A stretch of 64,000 nt of DNA from Pleodorina starrii (GCA_030267565.1 BRXU01000019.1:1166501-1230500); one strand, 5' to 3'; positions 12,136 to 23,400 are shown, numbered from the stretch's first letter. Notes: generated by a model from the letters alone, not told the origin. Translations and numbers: made by a program.

Positions 12136-12178
12136 GGGTTTCAGGGTTTTAAGGTTTTAGGTTTAGGTTTTAGGGTTT
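12136..12178. repeat. Interstitial telomere-like repeat
   Basis: Degenerate tandem copies of TTTTAGGG/TTTAGGG, the telomere units of Chlamydomonas relatives and plants, in an intergenic region. Similar shorter patches occur near 7749-7766, 25977-25999 and (complement) 42850-42882. Confidence 0.6.
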
Positions 12179-12904
12179 GGTGCATAAAACCGCCTACTAG
12201 GCGGTATCCAGATGGGCCCCAATCCCCATAACGCCCAACATACGGCCACATGCATTCGGTCACTGACCCACACAGCGGGCAAAAACTTGTGGGCCTCCAA
12301 GATACACCTGCCGTGTACGACACGATACGACACGAGCATACGACACACGCCTCCAACCGTCAACCTACTGCACCATCCGTCATCCGACGGTCGGCCGTCA
12401 GCTGATGGCCGCCCTCAAATGAAGGTACAGTACCATATACGCCGGCTGCTGGACAGCGCGTTGGTTCTACTCTTGTAAGTCTGGACCCCCCATTGTAACA
12501 ACCACACATAATGCCTTCACAATACCTGGGCATGACAGGGTATGAGGGCAAAAGTCAGCACCTACTCGCAACTGCAACTTGTGCAAACCTCTAAGCGATC
12601 CAACACCCAACACACGAAGTATTATTCCGAAGAGATTTTATTCCAACGAGGGAGGATACTTCAGCACTACCGGTCGGCAGCCTGCATCTCTCGAGTATGA
12701 CACCGCCGTGTACGACAGTACGACAACACTGTACTACTGCCTGCCTGGCCACCGCAGCACCTGTGCACCACCCCGCTCCACCCCAACGGTGCCGGCCGCA
12801 AACATACGTTTCACACCTGACCCAATGCCCTGACCACTACGTCACCCCCAGTGTCGTACACCAGCCGTACTGGCAATATAGTAGTACATACGCTACAGCG
12901 CACA

Positions 12905-12909
12905 TTACA
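12905..12909 (-). terminator. Candidate polyadenylation signal of HGD (TGTAA)
   Basis: TGTAA on the minus strand about 370 nt past the HGD stop codon; the usual volvocine signal. Confidence 0.45.
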
Positions 12910-13117
12910 TGGCGCGGGCCGCTACAGAGGCCCGTCCTTCCCTCCCTCCCCTCCATCTTCTTTCCCCTCCCTCCCTCCCCTCCATGGGTTAGCATTACAC
13001 CCGGGGAGGGGAGAGGGGGGCCGGGCACCATATGTTGCTGCCTCAGGCGCCCTCTTCCCCGGGGCCGCGGCCACCGCCCCAATATACAAATACAACACCA
13101 CCTCCTCCAATACATGT

Positions 13118-13250
13118 ACACCTCTACCACCACCACCACCACCACCACCATCAACAACAACAACAACAACAACAGTTGCTCCTCCTCCTCTTCCCTCTCC
13201 TCGATCCACCGACCGACACCGCCACAGCAGCAGCAGCAGCAGCAGCTCCT
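13118..13250. repeat. Trinucleotide microsatellites in the HGD 3' flank
   Basis: Consecutive CCA, CAA and AGC runs (about 13120-13147, 13149-13173, 13228-13247) just past the HGD stop at 13275, so probably transcribed in its 3' UTR. Confidence 0.85.
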
Positions 13251-13274
13251 CTGCAGCTCTGCAGCTGCACGACG

Positions 13275-16200
13275 CTACTGCTGCCCCGCACCGCCGCCGC
13301 CGCCACCCACTCCATTCACGTGCGACGGCGCCGCGACGGCAGCGGCAGCGCCGTTGGCGCCGCCCCCGCCACTTTCGGCGGCGGCCGCCTTGCCCCCGTT
13401 GAGCGGAGTCGTCGTCCCTGGTTTCGGCGCTGGTGTTGCTGCTGCTGGTGTTGCTGTTGGGTCGAAATGGCTCCGTAGCCCCACCCAGCATTTGTAGTAG
13501 TCTCGGTCGACACAGGGGCAGCTGAGGGCGGCGGGGGTGATGCGGGGGACGGCGCTCGTCTCGAACATGAAGGCCAGCGTCTGGGGGGAGGGGGGGGGGG
13601 CCGGGGGGGAGGTGGGGTGGGGGTGGGGGGTTGAGGGTGGTGGCGCGGCGTGTTTTGGGCGGGCGGATGGGGGTCTCGAGGCAGCCCGTCGCTTCCCTCG
13701 TTCCCCAGAGCCCCCTCACCCTCCCCCAACAAACCTGGGCTGCGGCTCCTCCGCTGCGGCTCCCATGGCCGCCGCCGCCACCGCTGCTCTTTCATCCCAG
13801 GCCGACACACACACACGCACACGAATATATACAAACACAAACGCACACACCCCCACACCCTGCCCCGGCTCACCTCGTGTCCCAGGTGCGCGGGTCCCTC
13901 CGCGGCCGCCCCCCCGCCCCCCACCGCCCGCTCAAATGTGGCGGTGTCGGGTCCGTGTGGGGTCATGCACAGGTGCAGGGAGGCGCCCCCGGGTAGGAAG
14001 CCGCCGTCCAGCTTGGCCTCGTACTGGCCCCGGATGAGACCCATGAACTGGACACAGGCGGACAGCGGACCGGGGGGCGGCGGGGGGTGGCGGGGAAGGC
14101 GGGGAGAGGGGGGTGGCGGGGAAGGCGGGGAGGGGCGGGGTCATACACACAGGAAGGGTTTGGGCGGGCGGGGAGGAGTGGACAGCAGTTTGGCCGAGGC
14201 CGCGGGTGGGTGTCTGGTCTGGGAGCTGGTCGATGGAATGGGTGGGTGAGTGGGTGGGTAAGTGGATGGGTGGGGTGCGGGTTAACACATATAAAACAAG
14301 CGCATGCATGCATGCGTCGCTCGCAGCAGCCCAGGCAAATGGATTTACGACAGGTTGTATGATTGTGTTGATGTCGTACGGTATGTTGCCGGTATCGTAC
14401 CTCCGAAGCGCAGTTGCGGTGGTAGTACGGCGGTCTGAAGGTGTGTTCCGCCACCAACCAGCGGGGCGGGAAGATGACGAAGTCGGCGGTGGGGGGCGCG
14501 CCTGCAGAGGGGGGGGGGAGGGAGGGTAGGTGGGTTTGTGTGTGTGGGGGGGATTTTGAAGAGTGAATTTGCAAGAACGAAGCAAAAAGCGGGGGGGGGA
14601 GGAGAGTTGGGGTGTATGTGTGTGTGTGGGGGGGGAGGAGAGTTGGGAAGGTGGGAGGTAACCCGGCGGCGAACAACGCTTTGGGGGCGCTGTTACCCGA
14701 GCACGTAGCCCCACGTGTCGGTGGACCTCCCGCCCTCCCTCGCAGAGACATCCACACACCCACACACCCCCGCACTGGGACACCACTCGCACACACCCGC
14801 ACTTTGGGGGCCCCCACCTGGAGTGTACGACGGTACTGTGAGGACTGTGAAGATGGAGGGGTCTGGAGGGGGTGAGGGTGAGTGTGAGGGTGGGGGGTTG
14901 GGCGGGAGCAGGGCGGGCAAGGATAGGCGGCTGAGGAAGGTTGAGGGAGGTTGAGCGAGTCGCGGGGAGCCTGGGTAGCGCCAGGCGGGGGGGGGAGGGG
15001 GGCGGCGGCTGCTTGGTTGTGCCACCCTACTTTTCCGAATCCGACCGGGGCGGGGGCGGGGGCGGGGGCGGGGGTAAGGGGGAAGGCTGAGCGGACCTTG
15101 ACCTCGCCGCGTTCCTCCTTCATGGGCCACACCTTGGCCCCAACCCCACCCCATCCGCACCACCAGAGCTTCCTTCGCACCTCCTTAATGCACTGACCCA
15201 GCCCTAGCCCCAGCCCCAACCCCTAGCCTCCGCACTGGCCCCCAAGCAGGTAGGCCCCCCACCCCCACCCCCGCCCTCTCAGGCCCCCCCGGCCCCCGCC
15301 CGCACCCGGGTGGTCGAAGGCGACCGCGTTCATGGGGCAGAACCGCGCCAGGTCGTACTTGTACGGCACCTGACGCGGACATCGGGGTGGGGTGGGGCGG
15401 AGGGCGCGTGTTGGGTGGTGCTGGCTTGCGGGGGGGCAGTGCCGCGTGCGGCCCTTTCCCCCCCCGGACCCGATACATACCAACAAATGAATGACTGAAT
15501 GAATGAACGACGCATCGAACGAAGCGAAGTGCCCGACACGAACACGAACACGGACCTGCGCGTTGCGAGCCATCTTCCGCGCCCTCCTCAGCGGCCCCCC
15601 CACACACCACCACCACCACCCCTCCGGCGGGTTCAATGGCGACGCGGTCGCAGATCGTCCGGCATTGGGAAGCAGGAGCCAGGTATCGTGTCTGATGAGT
15701 GTGGCTGGGTGGATGGGTGGGTCCAGGGTCCTGGGTCGCCTTCGCCCCCCCCGCTGCGGAATCTTCCTTACCCTCACTACCCACCCACCCCCTCCAACAT
15801 CCATCCCCCCCCCCCCACCCCCATCCATCCCCCCCCCACCCCTACTTACGTAGTTTCCGTGCCACGCCACCACATTGAAGGGCGAGAAGCTCTGAGTAGC
15901 CACGAACAGCTGACCCTCAAGCTTGTGCAGTACACTGTACGACACGCCCTCCACGTCCTCGTACCAGGCCACCGGGTGCAGGAAGTCACGCGGGCTGGCG
16001 AGTCCGTTGGAGCCTGGGGGGGAGGGTGGAGGAGAGGGGGAGGGGGAGGGAAGGAGTGAGTGGGGTGTGTGTGTGCACAATACCCTGCACGCGTGCGGCG
16101 GTGGCGCCAGCGGCGATTCAAAGACGCCAAAGCAGGCACCGCTTGCCGACGATTCGACGCCGGGGGCGCAGCGGTTGGGAGCCGGGTCGGGTTTAACACC

Positions 16201-18865
16201 CCGTTTCGGAATTTGGTGTGGGGGGTGCTACGGGGTTATGCCGGTTTGTTGAGGCGGGATACCTGGTGCGCGGGAGCTCGTCACACACACACACACACAG
16301 GCCACCTGCCTCCCGCCCCGAAACCAGCCATTTCCGCTTCGTACCCGCACCCGGCGCTTCAATCCCCACCCCCAACTCATTGGCCCCCCCACATCCTCCC
16401 CTCCCTCCTGCCTCCCCCCCCCCTAACCACGCAGCAGCTGCTCAGGCTCCCCCCTCCACGTCCCCTCTCCCTTCACACCCCCCGAGAAGCCCCCCTCCTG
16501 GCCGCCGCGGGTCACCACCGCTGGGTCACCGCCACCCACCGATGGGCCCCAAGTCCGGAAGCGCAAAGTGCCCCTGGAACGTCTGCATACGGTACGACAT
16601 TGCACGGCATTGTACGGCATTTCACGGCAACGGGTTGAGAGTTTTTTGCTGATGCAGCGGTGCTGATGCGGCGGGGCAGGGGGGGACACAGAAGAGGAGG
16701 ACCGGCGAGTGCCGGCCCCCTCTTCCCCCCTAGACGAGTGCAGAGAACGATTCAACATTAATAAGAGGGAAGCACAACAACAACAACCCAAGGGGGGCTA
16801 CACACCCATGCCCACACACCCGGGCCCACAGCCAAATGAAGTACCCGCGTGCCTCATACACATGCCCCCTCCCCTCCCCCCTCCCCCTCCCCCCCCCACC
16901 TCCAGCACATATCCCCTGGCCGCCCCGTTGTGCAGTGCCACTGAGAAGCGCACCCCCCGGGGCACCACCGCTATCTCCCCTGGAGCCACGTCAAGCAGAC
17001 CGAACTCGGTCTTGAGCCGCAGGGCGCCTGAAGGGGTATAGGGGGAGGGGGAGGGGGAGGGGCAGGGGGGGCCGGGGCCGGGGCAAGGGGAGCGTGTGGC
17101 TTTGGGGGCGATGGGGGTCCTTCGCTGCCTTCAGGGCTCGCAGCGTACCGCACGAGGCGTCCCGCCGTACGGCAGGCCATGTCGTACATCCTGGAGGAAC
17201 CGCCCCGGCAGGCTGGCCTGCCAAATCCGCCCTCCCTCCCCTCCCTCCACACACCCATCCCATCACAGCACCAGCACCCCACCGTCCCCAGCCGCCCCGC
17301 CACCCTCCCCTCACTCCCTCCTTCCAACACCAACTCATCGGTCGGCGATCCTGCGTGTTTGCTGCCGTGTCCGCCTTCCCCCGGTTTTTCTTTTCACCCC
17401 CCAATCCCAATCCAAATCGCTTTGGACTGTTACACTCTACCACCACCCCCAGTCTCCACACCGCCCCAGCTCCCCCCGCCCCCCCTCCCCCTCCTTCCCC
17501 CAAACACACGCATACACGCACACGTACCCTGCTGCGGCACAATGAGGAAGTCTCCGTCCGCATTTGCGAGTGCCGAGGTGTCCATCGACTGATTGGCGGC
17601 ATACACGTGGATGGCGAAACCCTCCTTAAGGCTGGCCCTGGGGGGGTGGTGGGGGAAAGGGGAGGGGAAGGGGGGCAAAGGAAGATGAAAACGCAGCGAT
17701 GAGATGGAGGCGACGTGTCTGGGGGGGGCGGGGGGAGGGCGCGCGTGGCGTGGCGTGGCGTGGCGGGAGGAGCATCAAAGGGGGGAAAGGGCAAGATTGA
17801 CAGTCCGAGCCGGCAAGCTGACATGCCGACACGCACCCAAAAGGAAAGCCGGGATGAGGTAAACCCCACAGCCAGGGCGGCGACGAGCCGCGCGCGCGAC
17901 ACAAAGAACGACTGCTCCTCCGCAACTTCCTCCCCTGAACAACTCCCTACCCCAACCGCCCCCCCCCATCACCCTCCCCCCCGCACCCCCACCCACCCAC
18001 ACGCCCCCCTACCTGCCGGTGCCGCACAGCGTGAACAGCCCCCGCACCCAGTCCACGGGCTCACTGGGCACCGGGAAGGGCCTCCACCTGAGCTGGTTGG
18101 GTGTGACGGTGCCGGCGGCGAAGTCCGCAGTGAGTGACTCATTTGGGAAGTCGACCGGGTGGAAGGGCTGGTGGGTGACGGAGGGGCGGATGCGGTACAG
18201 CCAGGAGCGCCGGTTGGCCACCCGCGGGGCGGTGAAGTGGGTGCCGCTCAGCTGCTCGGCTGCGGGACACACGGGGGGGGGGCGTGTGTGTATAGGGGGG
18301 GGTTGCGGGGGAGGGGGGGAAGGGGCGAAGAGGGGGAGGGGGAGGGCGGGGGAGGGGGGCAGATGTGGGCAGGCTCCTGGGTGGCCCGCTCGAACGGCCT
18401 CGGACCGCCCAGCGCCGCCCTGTTCCGCAGCAGTCCCCCTCCCGCCCTCCCTCCCTACCCCCCTCTGCAGCTCATCGCTCTCTACTCGGAGCTATTCCTC
18501 CTCCCCCACCCCGGGCCCCCTCAAACATGTCCCGAGTGGCTCCCGCCCACGCGCCATACGACCCAGGGCGAAGGGGGAGTTGGCGGCGCCTCCGCCGGTT
18601 TGACCCGATCGTGGCGTGGCGTCACCGAAACCTTGTTCGCTGCTCCTATCCTGCCCCCTACCGCCCTACCGCCCTCCTACGGCCCTCGCCACCCACCGTA
18701 GAGGCCGTAGGGGCAGGTCTTGGGGCTGTTCTGCCCCTGCGGCAGGGCCCCCGGCAGAGCCTCGGAGCTGAACTCGTTGCCAAAGCCCGGCTGGTACTGG
18801 AGAGGGGGAGGGGGGCTGGGCGCTGCTGCCGCTGCCGCTGCCGCTGCCGCTGCCGCTGCCGCCAT
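13275..18865 (-). CDS. HGD: Homogentisate 1,2-dioxygenase
   Basis: Opens the aromatic ring of homogentisate to maleylacetoacetate in tyrosine catabolism, using non-haem iron. Exons on the minus strand: 18865-18697, 18259-18013, 17637-17528, 17027-16900, 16582-16540, 16013-15850, 15369-15306, 14862-14818, 14501-14401, 14047-13874, 13580-13275; 516 residues, all phases close. The N-terminus after a poly-Ala leader is the family block [20 protein letters not shown]. Iron ligands align as His351 (PYYHRN), Glu357 (ASEF) and His388 (TPHGPD); the catalytic His is His307 (AFDHPDPSIF). Human HGD has 445 residues. The excess is a Gly/Ala-rich C-terminal tail after LRSHFDPTA, a GGGGAAAE insert after TATFERAV, and the N-terminal Ala run. 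The start is the first ATG that gives the conserved block. Divergently arranged with the zinc-finger gene at 19426. Confidence 0.95.
14554..14590. repeat. Truncated copy of the TTGAAGAGTGAATTTGCAAG repeat (HGD intron)
   Basis: Matches the first ~35 bp of the copy at 37516-37591, then diverges into G-rich sequence. Confidence 0.65.
17677..17715. repeat. Copy of the GAAGATACCGCAGCGG-type dispersed element (HGD intron 2)
   Basis: Divergent copy of the short dispersed element also seen near 545, 5530, 11290, 11775, 15750, 24150, 50640 and 58310: an A-rich AAGAT core, then GCAGCGA and a GAGATGGAGGCGACG tail. Confidence 0.4.
17793..17827. repeat. Copy of the CGGCAAGCTGAC dispersed element (HGD intron 2)
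   Basis: Shares GACAGTCC and CGGCAAGCTGAC with copies in TAPT1 (44043-44077) and ClpB (57403-57437) introns. Confidence 0.65.
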
Positions 18866-19425
18866 GGCGCCGCGGTGGCGTCAGCGCCTCGGGGGGAGTG
18901 TGGGGCGGGTGTGCTGACGTGGGCTGACGAGGACGCTCCGGCGCCAGCAGCGGTTGCGCCGTTCGATTGCGGGAGGCGGTTCAGGCGAGCTCGCGCGTTG
19001 CTAGCGCGGGCGGTGCTTCGGTGAAGGCAGCGCTAGGTGAAGGAGCAGAGTGGGTTGTTGGGGAGCGATTGGTTGAGCGCAGCGGAGGTGTCCAAATGGA
19101 AGGGCGCGCTAGAAAAATGCGCAGGCTGGTGTAGGCGCAGGCTTTTTGGGCAGGCAAAGGTATATTGTGTCTTTGACACCGGCAACGCTGTTTGGGTTGT
19201 GTCGTGGGTGTGGCCCTTTCATATCCAACTGTCGCTGAGGTGGGACTTGACATCATCCTTGCATGAGTCCCGCACCGTACATCCTTGCGCCCGGATTCTT
19301 TCTCATTTATAGTATCATCGTTCCTGCTGCCCTCATTTTATGATACATATACACTAATACTGGCTGCACACTAGCCTCGTAAGGTATTACATGCGGCGCA
19401 TCTTTATGCTGCCGGAATCAGAAGA
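18866..19425. promoter_or_regulatory. Divergent promoter region of HGD and the DnaJ-type zinc-finger gene
   Basis: No coding sequence seen. The right half is A/T-richer, with TTTATAG at 19306-19312 as a weak TATA-like candidate for the plus-strand gene. A short upstream ATG frame opens at 19391 and stops just before the main ATG at 19426. Confidence 0.45.
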
Positions 19426-19902
19426 ATGAAACGCTCTCCAAATCTTCCGGCATCAACTGCTCAGCAGGCGTCACGACATCGGACGTTGCATGCATCAAAG
19501 CATGGCATAGCCTGCCGCGCAGGCGTTGAGTGTACGCCGCTTTCAACGGTTGACGCTGGCGCGCTTGGACAAGTGTGCGTCCTCGTGTCTTTGATAAGCG
19601 CTGCACTCATGGCTCAAGCCAAGCAGCGTCGTAGTGAGACGCCTGTCCAGACGAGCCGGGGACAGGTCTTGCCGAAGCCGGTGGTGGAGGGCCCAACCGC
19701 CTGTGCTGTATGCGGTGGTTCCGGGCGTGTCGAATGCCCTACGTGTGCGGGTATGGGCAGGATCAACTACCCGGGGCAGTTCGTGCTGCCGAAGGGCGCA
19801 TTTCCTGTTCACTGCCTCAGTTGCGCGGGAACGACTCTAGCGCGGTGTGGCAAGTGCTTGGGTACTGGCGAAAAGCGGCCGCAGATCGGCTTCCGTGTGT
19901 AA
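19426..19902 (+). CDS. Small DnaJ-type cysteine-rich zinc-finger protein (BSD2-like), no J domain
   Basis: Intronless 158-residue protein. The C-terminal half carries four CxxCxGxG-type units as in the DnaJ zinc-finger domain: CAVCGGSG, CPTCAGMG, CLSCAGTT (last Gly lost) and CGKCLGTG. There is no J domain and no chaperone C-terminal domain. Free-standing domains of this kind in plants and algae include BSD2 (Rubisco assembly) and several plastid thiol-redox or chaperone helpers. The N-terminal 80 residues are rich in Ser, Thr, Ala, Arg and Gln with few acids, compatible with an organelle transit peptide, but a hydrophobic stretch CVLVSLISAAL precedes an alternative ATG at 19609. I chose 19426 because it is the first ATG of the long frame. 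Which paralogue this is, and its client, cannot be told from sequence. Confidence 0.8.
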   Translation: MKRSPNLPASTAQQASRHRTLHASKHGIACRAGVECTPLSTVDAGALGQVCVLVSLISAALMAQAKQRRSETPVQTSRGQVLPKPVVEGPTACAVCGGSGRVECPTCAGMGRINYPGQFVLPKGAFPVHCLSCAGTTLARCGKCLGTGEKRPQIGFRV

Positions 19903-20194
19903 CGATTTGGACGTGAGCAGACATGAGGATTGACCCAATTGCCCGCAACCGTTTCCCGTTGCCCAGCACGAGCACACAGCATAACACATTGTGAAAGCAT
20001 TGATCTAATGCAAACAGCATGTGAATATGACAGAGCTTGCATAGAGGTAGTCAAACAGTTGCAAGAAATGACGAGGAAAGAAGGAAAGACGAGAACCGGT
20101 ACGGCGCGCAACACGCACAACCGCGAAAGAAACGGGTCCCCCACAGTTTCAACGTGCCAAAGCCGTGTCTATTCCCTTAGTTTGATCGCGACGA

Positions 20195-20231
20195 CGAGAC
20201 GGGTACCTGTGTGTATCTAACACCCGTCTCG
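20195..20231. other. Perfect 10-bp hairpin downstream of the zinc-finger gene
   Basis: CGAGACGGGT (20195-20204) and its exact reverse complement ACCCGTCTCG (20222-20231) with a 17-nt loop, about 290 nt past the stop codon. Confidence 0.6.
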
Positions 20232-20340
20232 AGCAAAAGTTGTTGTTGATTGCAAGAGGCATTTACGCGATTCTCGCCGGCCGCCGTTGATCTTACAACT
20301 CGAAAACCTTTAGGCACTCTGGCGTGGGGTCGCCACGCCC

Positions 20341-20348
20341 TTTTATAG
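20341..20348 (+). promoter_or_regulatory. TATA-like box upstream of SEC24
   Basis: TTTTATAG about 85-90 nt before the ATG; assigned by position only. Confidence 0.35.
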
Positions 20349-20433
20349 CACTGGTGAGGCCAGTTGCCAGCATCGTGATCGGCTGCAACAGTGTGGCCCG
20401 CTCACGCTTCGGCCTCGCACAGGTGGCTATCTA

Positions 20434-23400
20434 ATGTATCCCCCACCTTATTATGGAGCAAGGCCGCCATTTCCGGGGGCTCCTCCACCTCCAGGCAAGC
20501 GCATGTTCAGGACACGTGTCTCGCTCACTTAACCCGTATCCCAGGACAAATACTCAAAGACGCAAACACCTTTACAGGTGGCATGTCAATGCCTCCGGCG
20601 CCTGGAATGATGCGGCCCCCTCCCCCGGGGGGCCAGGGCTTTCCTCCACCACCGCTCGGAGGTAACCCGGGCGTGGGACGAGGGCGCTACGCTGCTCGGA
20701 TCCGTTACAGCACCACTACCAGCAGTCGCTTCCGATGTCTTCAGAGCCTAATCGGAGCCGCTACTGTGCCGCAGGTGCACAGCCCGGTATGCCGCCGCCC
20801 CCCGGCGGGGCACCGCCAGGGATCCCCCCGCCCGGCATGCCCCCGCCTGGGATGCCGCAGGCGCCCTTCCCACGGCCGCCGGGCCCACCCGCTCCTATGG
20901 GGCCTGCAGGTACGTGCGACGCCAGCGCCCTGAATGGCAGCCAGCCCTCTTCCATTATCACACGTTGACAGTAGAGCAGATACGGAGCAGTGCGGCTGTG
21001 TACTCTCCTACAGTTGGCCCATGCCTGCCTTCAGCTACCGTAATTGCGACCTGGTGCGCAGGTCCGAGCTCCAGCGCCAGCGGCATGCCGCCGCCACCGG
21101 GGCTGCCGGGAATGCCAATGCCGCCTCCACCGGGTCAGCAGCAGCAGCAGATGCTCCCGCAGGGGTCCGTCGGCGGGGGATTCCCGCCGCCGCCGGGGCC
21201 GCCCGGCGTCGTGCCGCCGCCTCCAGGCCCTCTTGGCAAGCCGGGTATGCCGCCGCCGGGGCCACCCGGCATGCCACCGCCGCCAGGGCCGCCGGGGATG
21301 CTTGGGAAGCCGCCGCCGCAGGCGGGGATGCCCGGCATGCCGCCGCCGCCGGGGCAGCATGGAATGCCGCCGCCGCCGCCGGGGATGCATGGAATACCGC
21401 CGCCGCCGCCCGGCGGCTTCCACGCGCCGGGGATGCCGCCGCCGCCGCAGGGTCCGCAAAGCGCGCATGGAATGCAGCCCGGCATGCAGGGCATGCCGCC
21501 ACCGCCGCCGATGGGCGGGTACGACCCGTATGCAGCTCAGGTGGGTGGAGGTGCAGCAGGGTGGGCGCTGGGGCCGCCGCTGGCAGTGGGGCCACCGACG
21601 GAGGGGAGAACACGGCTGGAGAGAGGTCCTGCCGCGGCCTTCGCCGCGGCCGCGGCGGCGGCCGTCGCCGCTGTGTGTGACCATGTCCATGTCCGTGTGT
21701 CCATGTCCCCCGCAGCGCATGGTGGAGCAGTTTGAGTCGTTGACGTTGGGCGCCGCCGGGCCGGGGCAGCCGGAGGGGGTGGACCCTAACTCGCTGCCGC
21801 GGCCGGTGGGCGAGCAGCTGGCCCGCGCGCTGGCCCCGCAGCCGCCCGGCGACCCCGCCAACTGCAGCCCGGAGAACATGCGCATGACCATCAATGCCAT
21901 CCCCGTCAGCACGGCACTGAGGGCGAGGTGGGTCAGGATCTCAGGAGTGGAGGGAGGAAAAGGGCAGTGGGGGGGGCAGCAGGCGGGTGGGTGGGGGAGA
22001 GGGGCGTCTGGTTAGGACGAATGGGAGGGGCATGGAGGGACGGAGGCGCGGGCGGGGGAGGGAGAATGGGGTTGGAGAAGGACGGAGGGGCCGGGGAGGG
22101 AGAGACGGGGCGGGGGCGGGCTGTCGGATAGGAGGGCGGGTCATTCGGAGTCTCGCCTGCCCCACACCCGCCCGCATGCGGGGCCAACGGCCGGCACACG
22201 AGGCGCCTCTCTGGGTTCGCTGTCCCGCGGGTAGGGACCAGGACGGCACGGCTCAGCTCCCCGCACCCCGCCCCCCGGCCCACCTTTTGAGGCATCGTGT
22301 TTGTTTACACCCCCAGCCCCACCCCCACCCCCCATCATGCTTTTTACGCTCTCCGGCCTATACGTGGATAACCTTCCCTCCCTTCAGGATAACCTCTCTC
22401 CAATCCCTGACTCCCCCTTCAGGATGCCCCTGCCCCTGGGTGTGGTGGTGCACCCCATGGCGGACGAGTGCTACGGCCGCAGCGTGCCGGTGGTGCAGCT
22501 CAGCAGCGCGGGCATCGTGCGCTGCCGCCGCTGCCGCACCTACATGAACCCATTCATACAGTGGACGGATGCGGGACGCAGGTGGGGGCGGGAAGCGGGC
22601 GGGCGGGTGGGGTGGTGTGCGGGGCGGAGGGGAGGGGGGCGGAGGGGAGGGCCGGCGGAGGGCTGGCGTGGGCGGGGGGGGGACGCGAGTTGTGGGTGGG
22701 TCTTTGTTTGTTCTTTTGAGTGCAGTGCGAACGAAGGTACTGGCTGGTGGACAGGTCAGGGCGGGGGCGGAGGAGGTGGGGGGAAGGAGGAGGAAGGGCG
22801 CGAAGATTCCCGCTCGCACGTCCATGCCGCGGCAGTGCCCCTGGCGGCGCGGTGGTGGTGGGTCATCCGGAACGAAACAAGCGCACATGCGCGCGCATTG
22901 CCCTTCCCGCAATCGCTCGCAACGGCGGCGCACGTCACGCCCGGAGCAGCCCCCCGCACAGCCCCCCCGCGCTGGAGCCTACCAAAGCTGCTCTTTGGGG
23001 ACTCTGGGACGGCTTGGCGGGAGTCCGCAGTGATGTAGCATGCAGCGGCGGACTCCGTTCCAGCCTCTGCAGGCGGCGGCGCGTGCCTCGCGGAGCGCGT
23101 ATGAGCCCATCCTCGTCGTCCTCCAGGGCAAACAGGCGCCAGCGGGAGCCCGGAGGCCCCGGGGGCCCAGCGACGGGACCGGGGGTTCGCGGTCCGCGCG
23201 CAGCGCTCGATTGATGGTTTGCCAGTGCGGGGGGGATCTCGCTCAGCCGCTGCGCCGGACTGGCACTGGCACTGGCTCTCGGCGTTGTGTAGGTTTCAGA
23301 GCGCGGCTGCTCTATAAGGGATCTAACAACGCCGAGGGCCTCCCGCCAGCGGCAGAGTACGCACTGGCAAACAACCGATGGGAGGTCCGTCTGAGTTTGG

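Larger units (their letters stand above)
10813..13274. other. Convergent intergenic region (3' flanks of phospholipase B-like and HGD genes)
   Basis: No gene recognised. It contains the minisatellite, two copies of a short dispersed element (near 11281-11326 and 11767-11813), a telomere-like patch (12136-12178), a double TGTAA at 11970-11979, and GTACGA-rich stretches near 12305-12345 and 12705-12740. The stretch closest to 13274 is microsatellite-rich and is probably the HGD 3' UTR. Confidence 0.6.
19903..20433 (+). promoter_or_regulatory. 3' flank of the zinc-finger gene and SEC24 promoter region
   Basis: No coding sequence recognised. It holds a clean hairpin (20195-20231) and a TATA-like TTTTATAG at 20341-20348, about 85-90 nt before the SEC24 ATG. 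No TGTAA follows the zinc-finger stop within this stretch; one TGTAA overlaps the stop codon itself (19898-19902). Confidence 0.45.
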
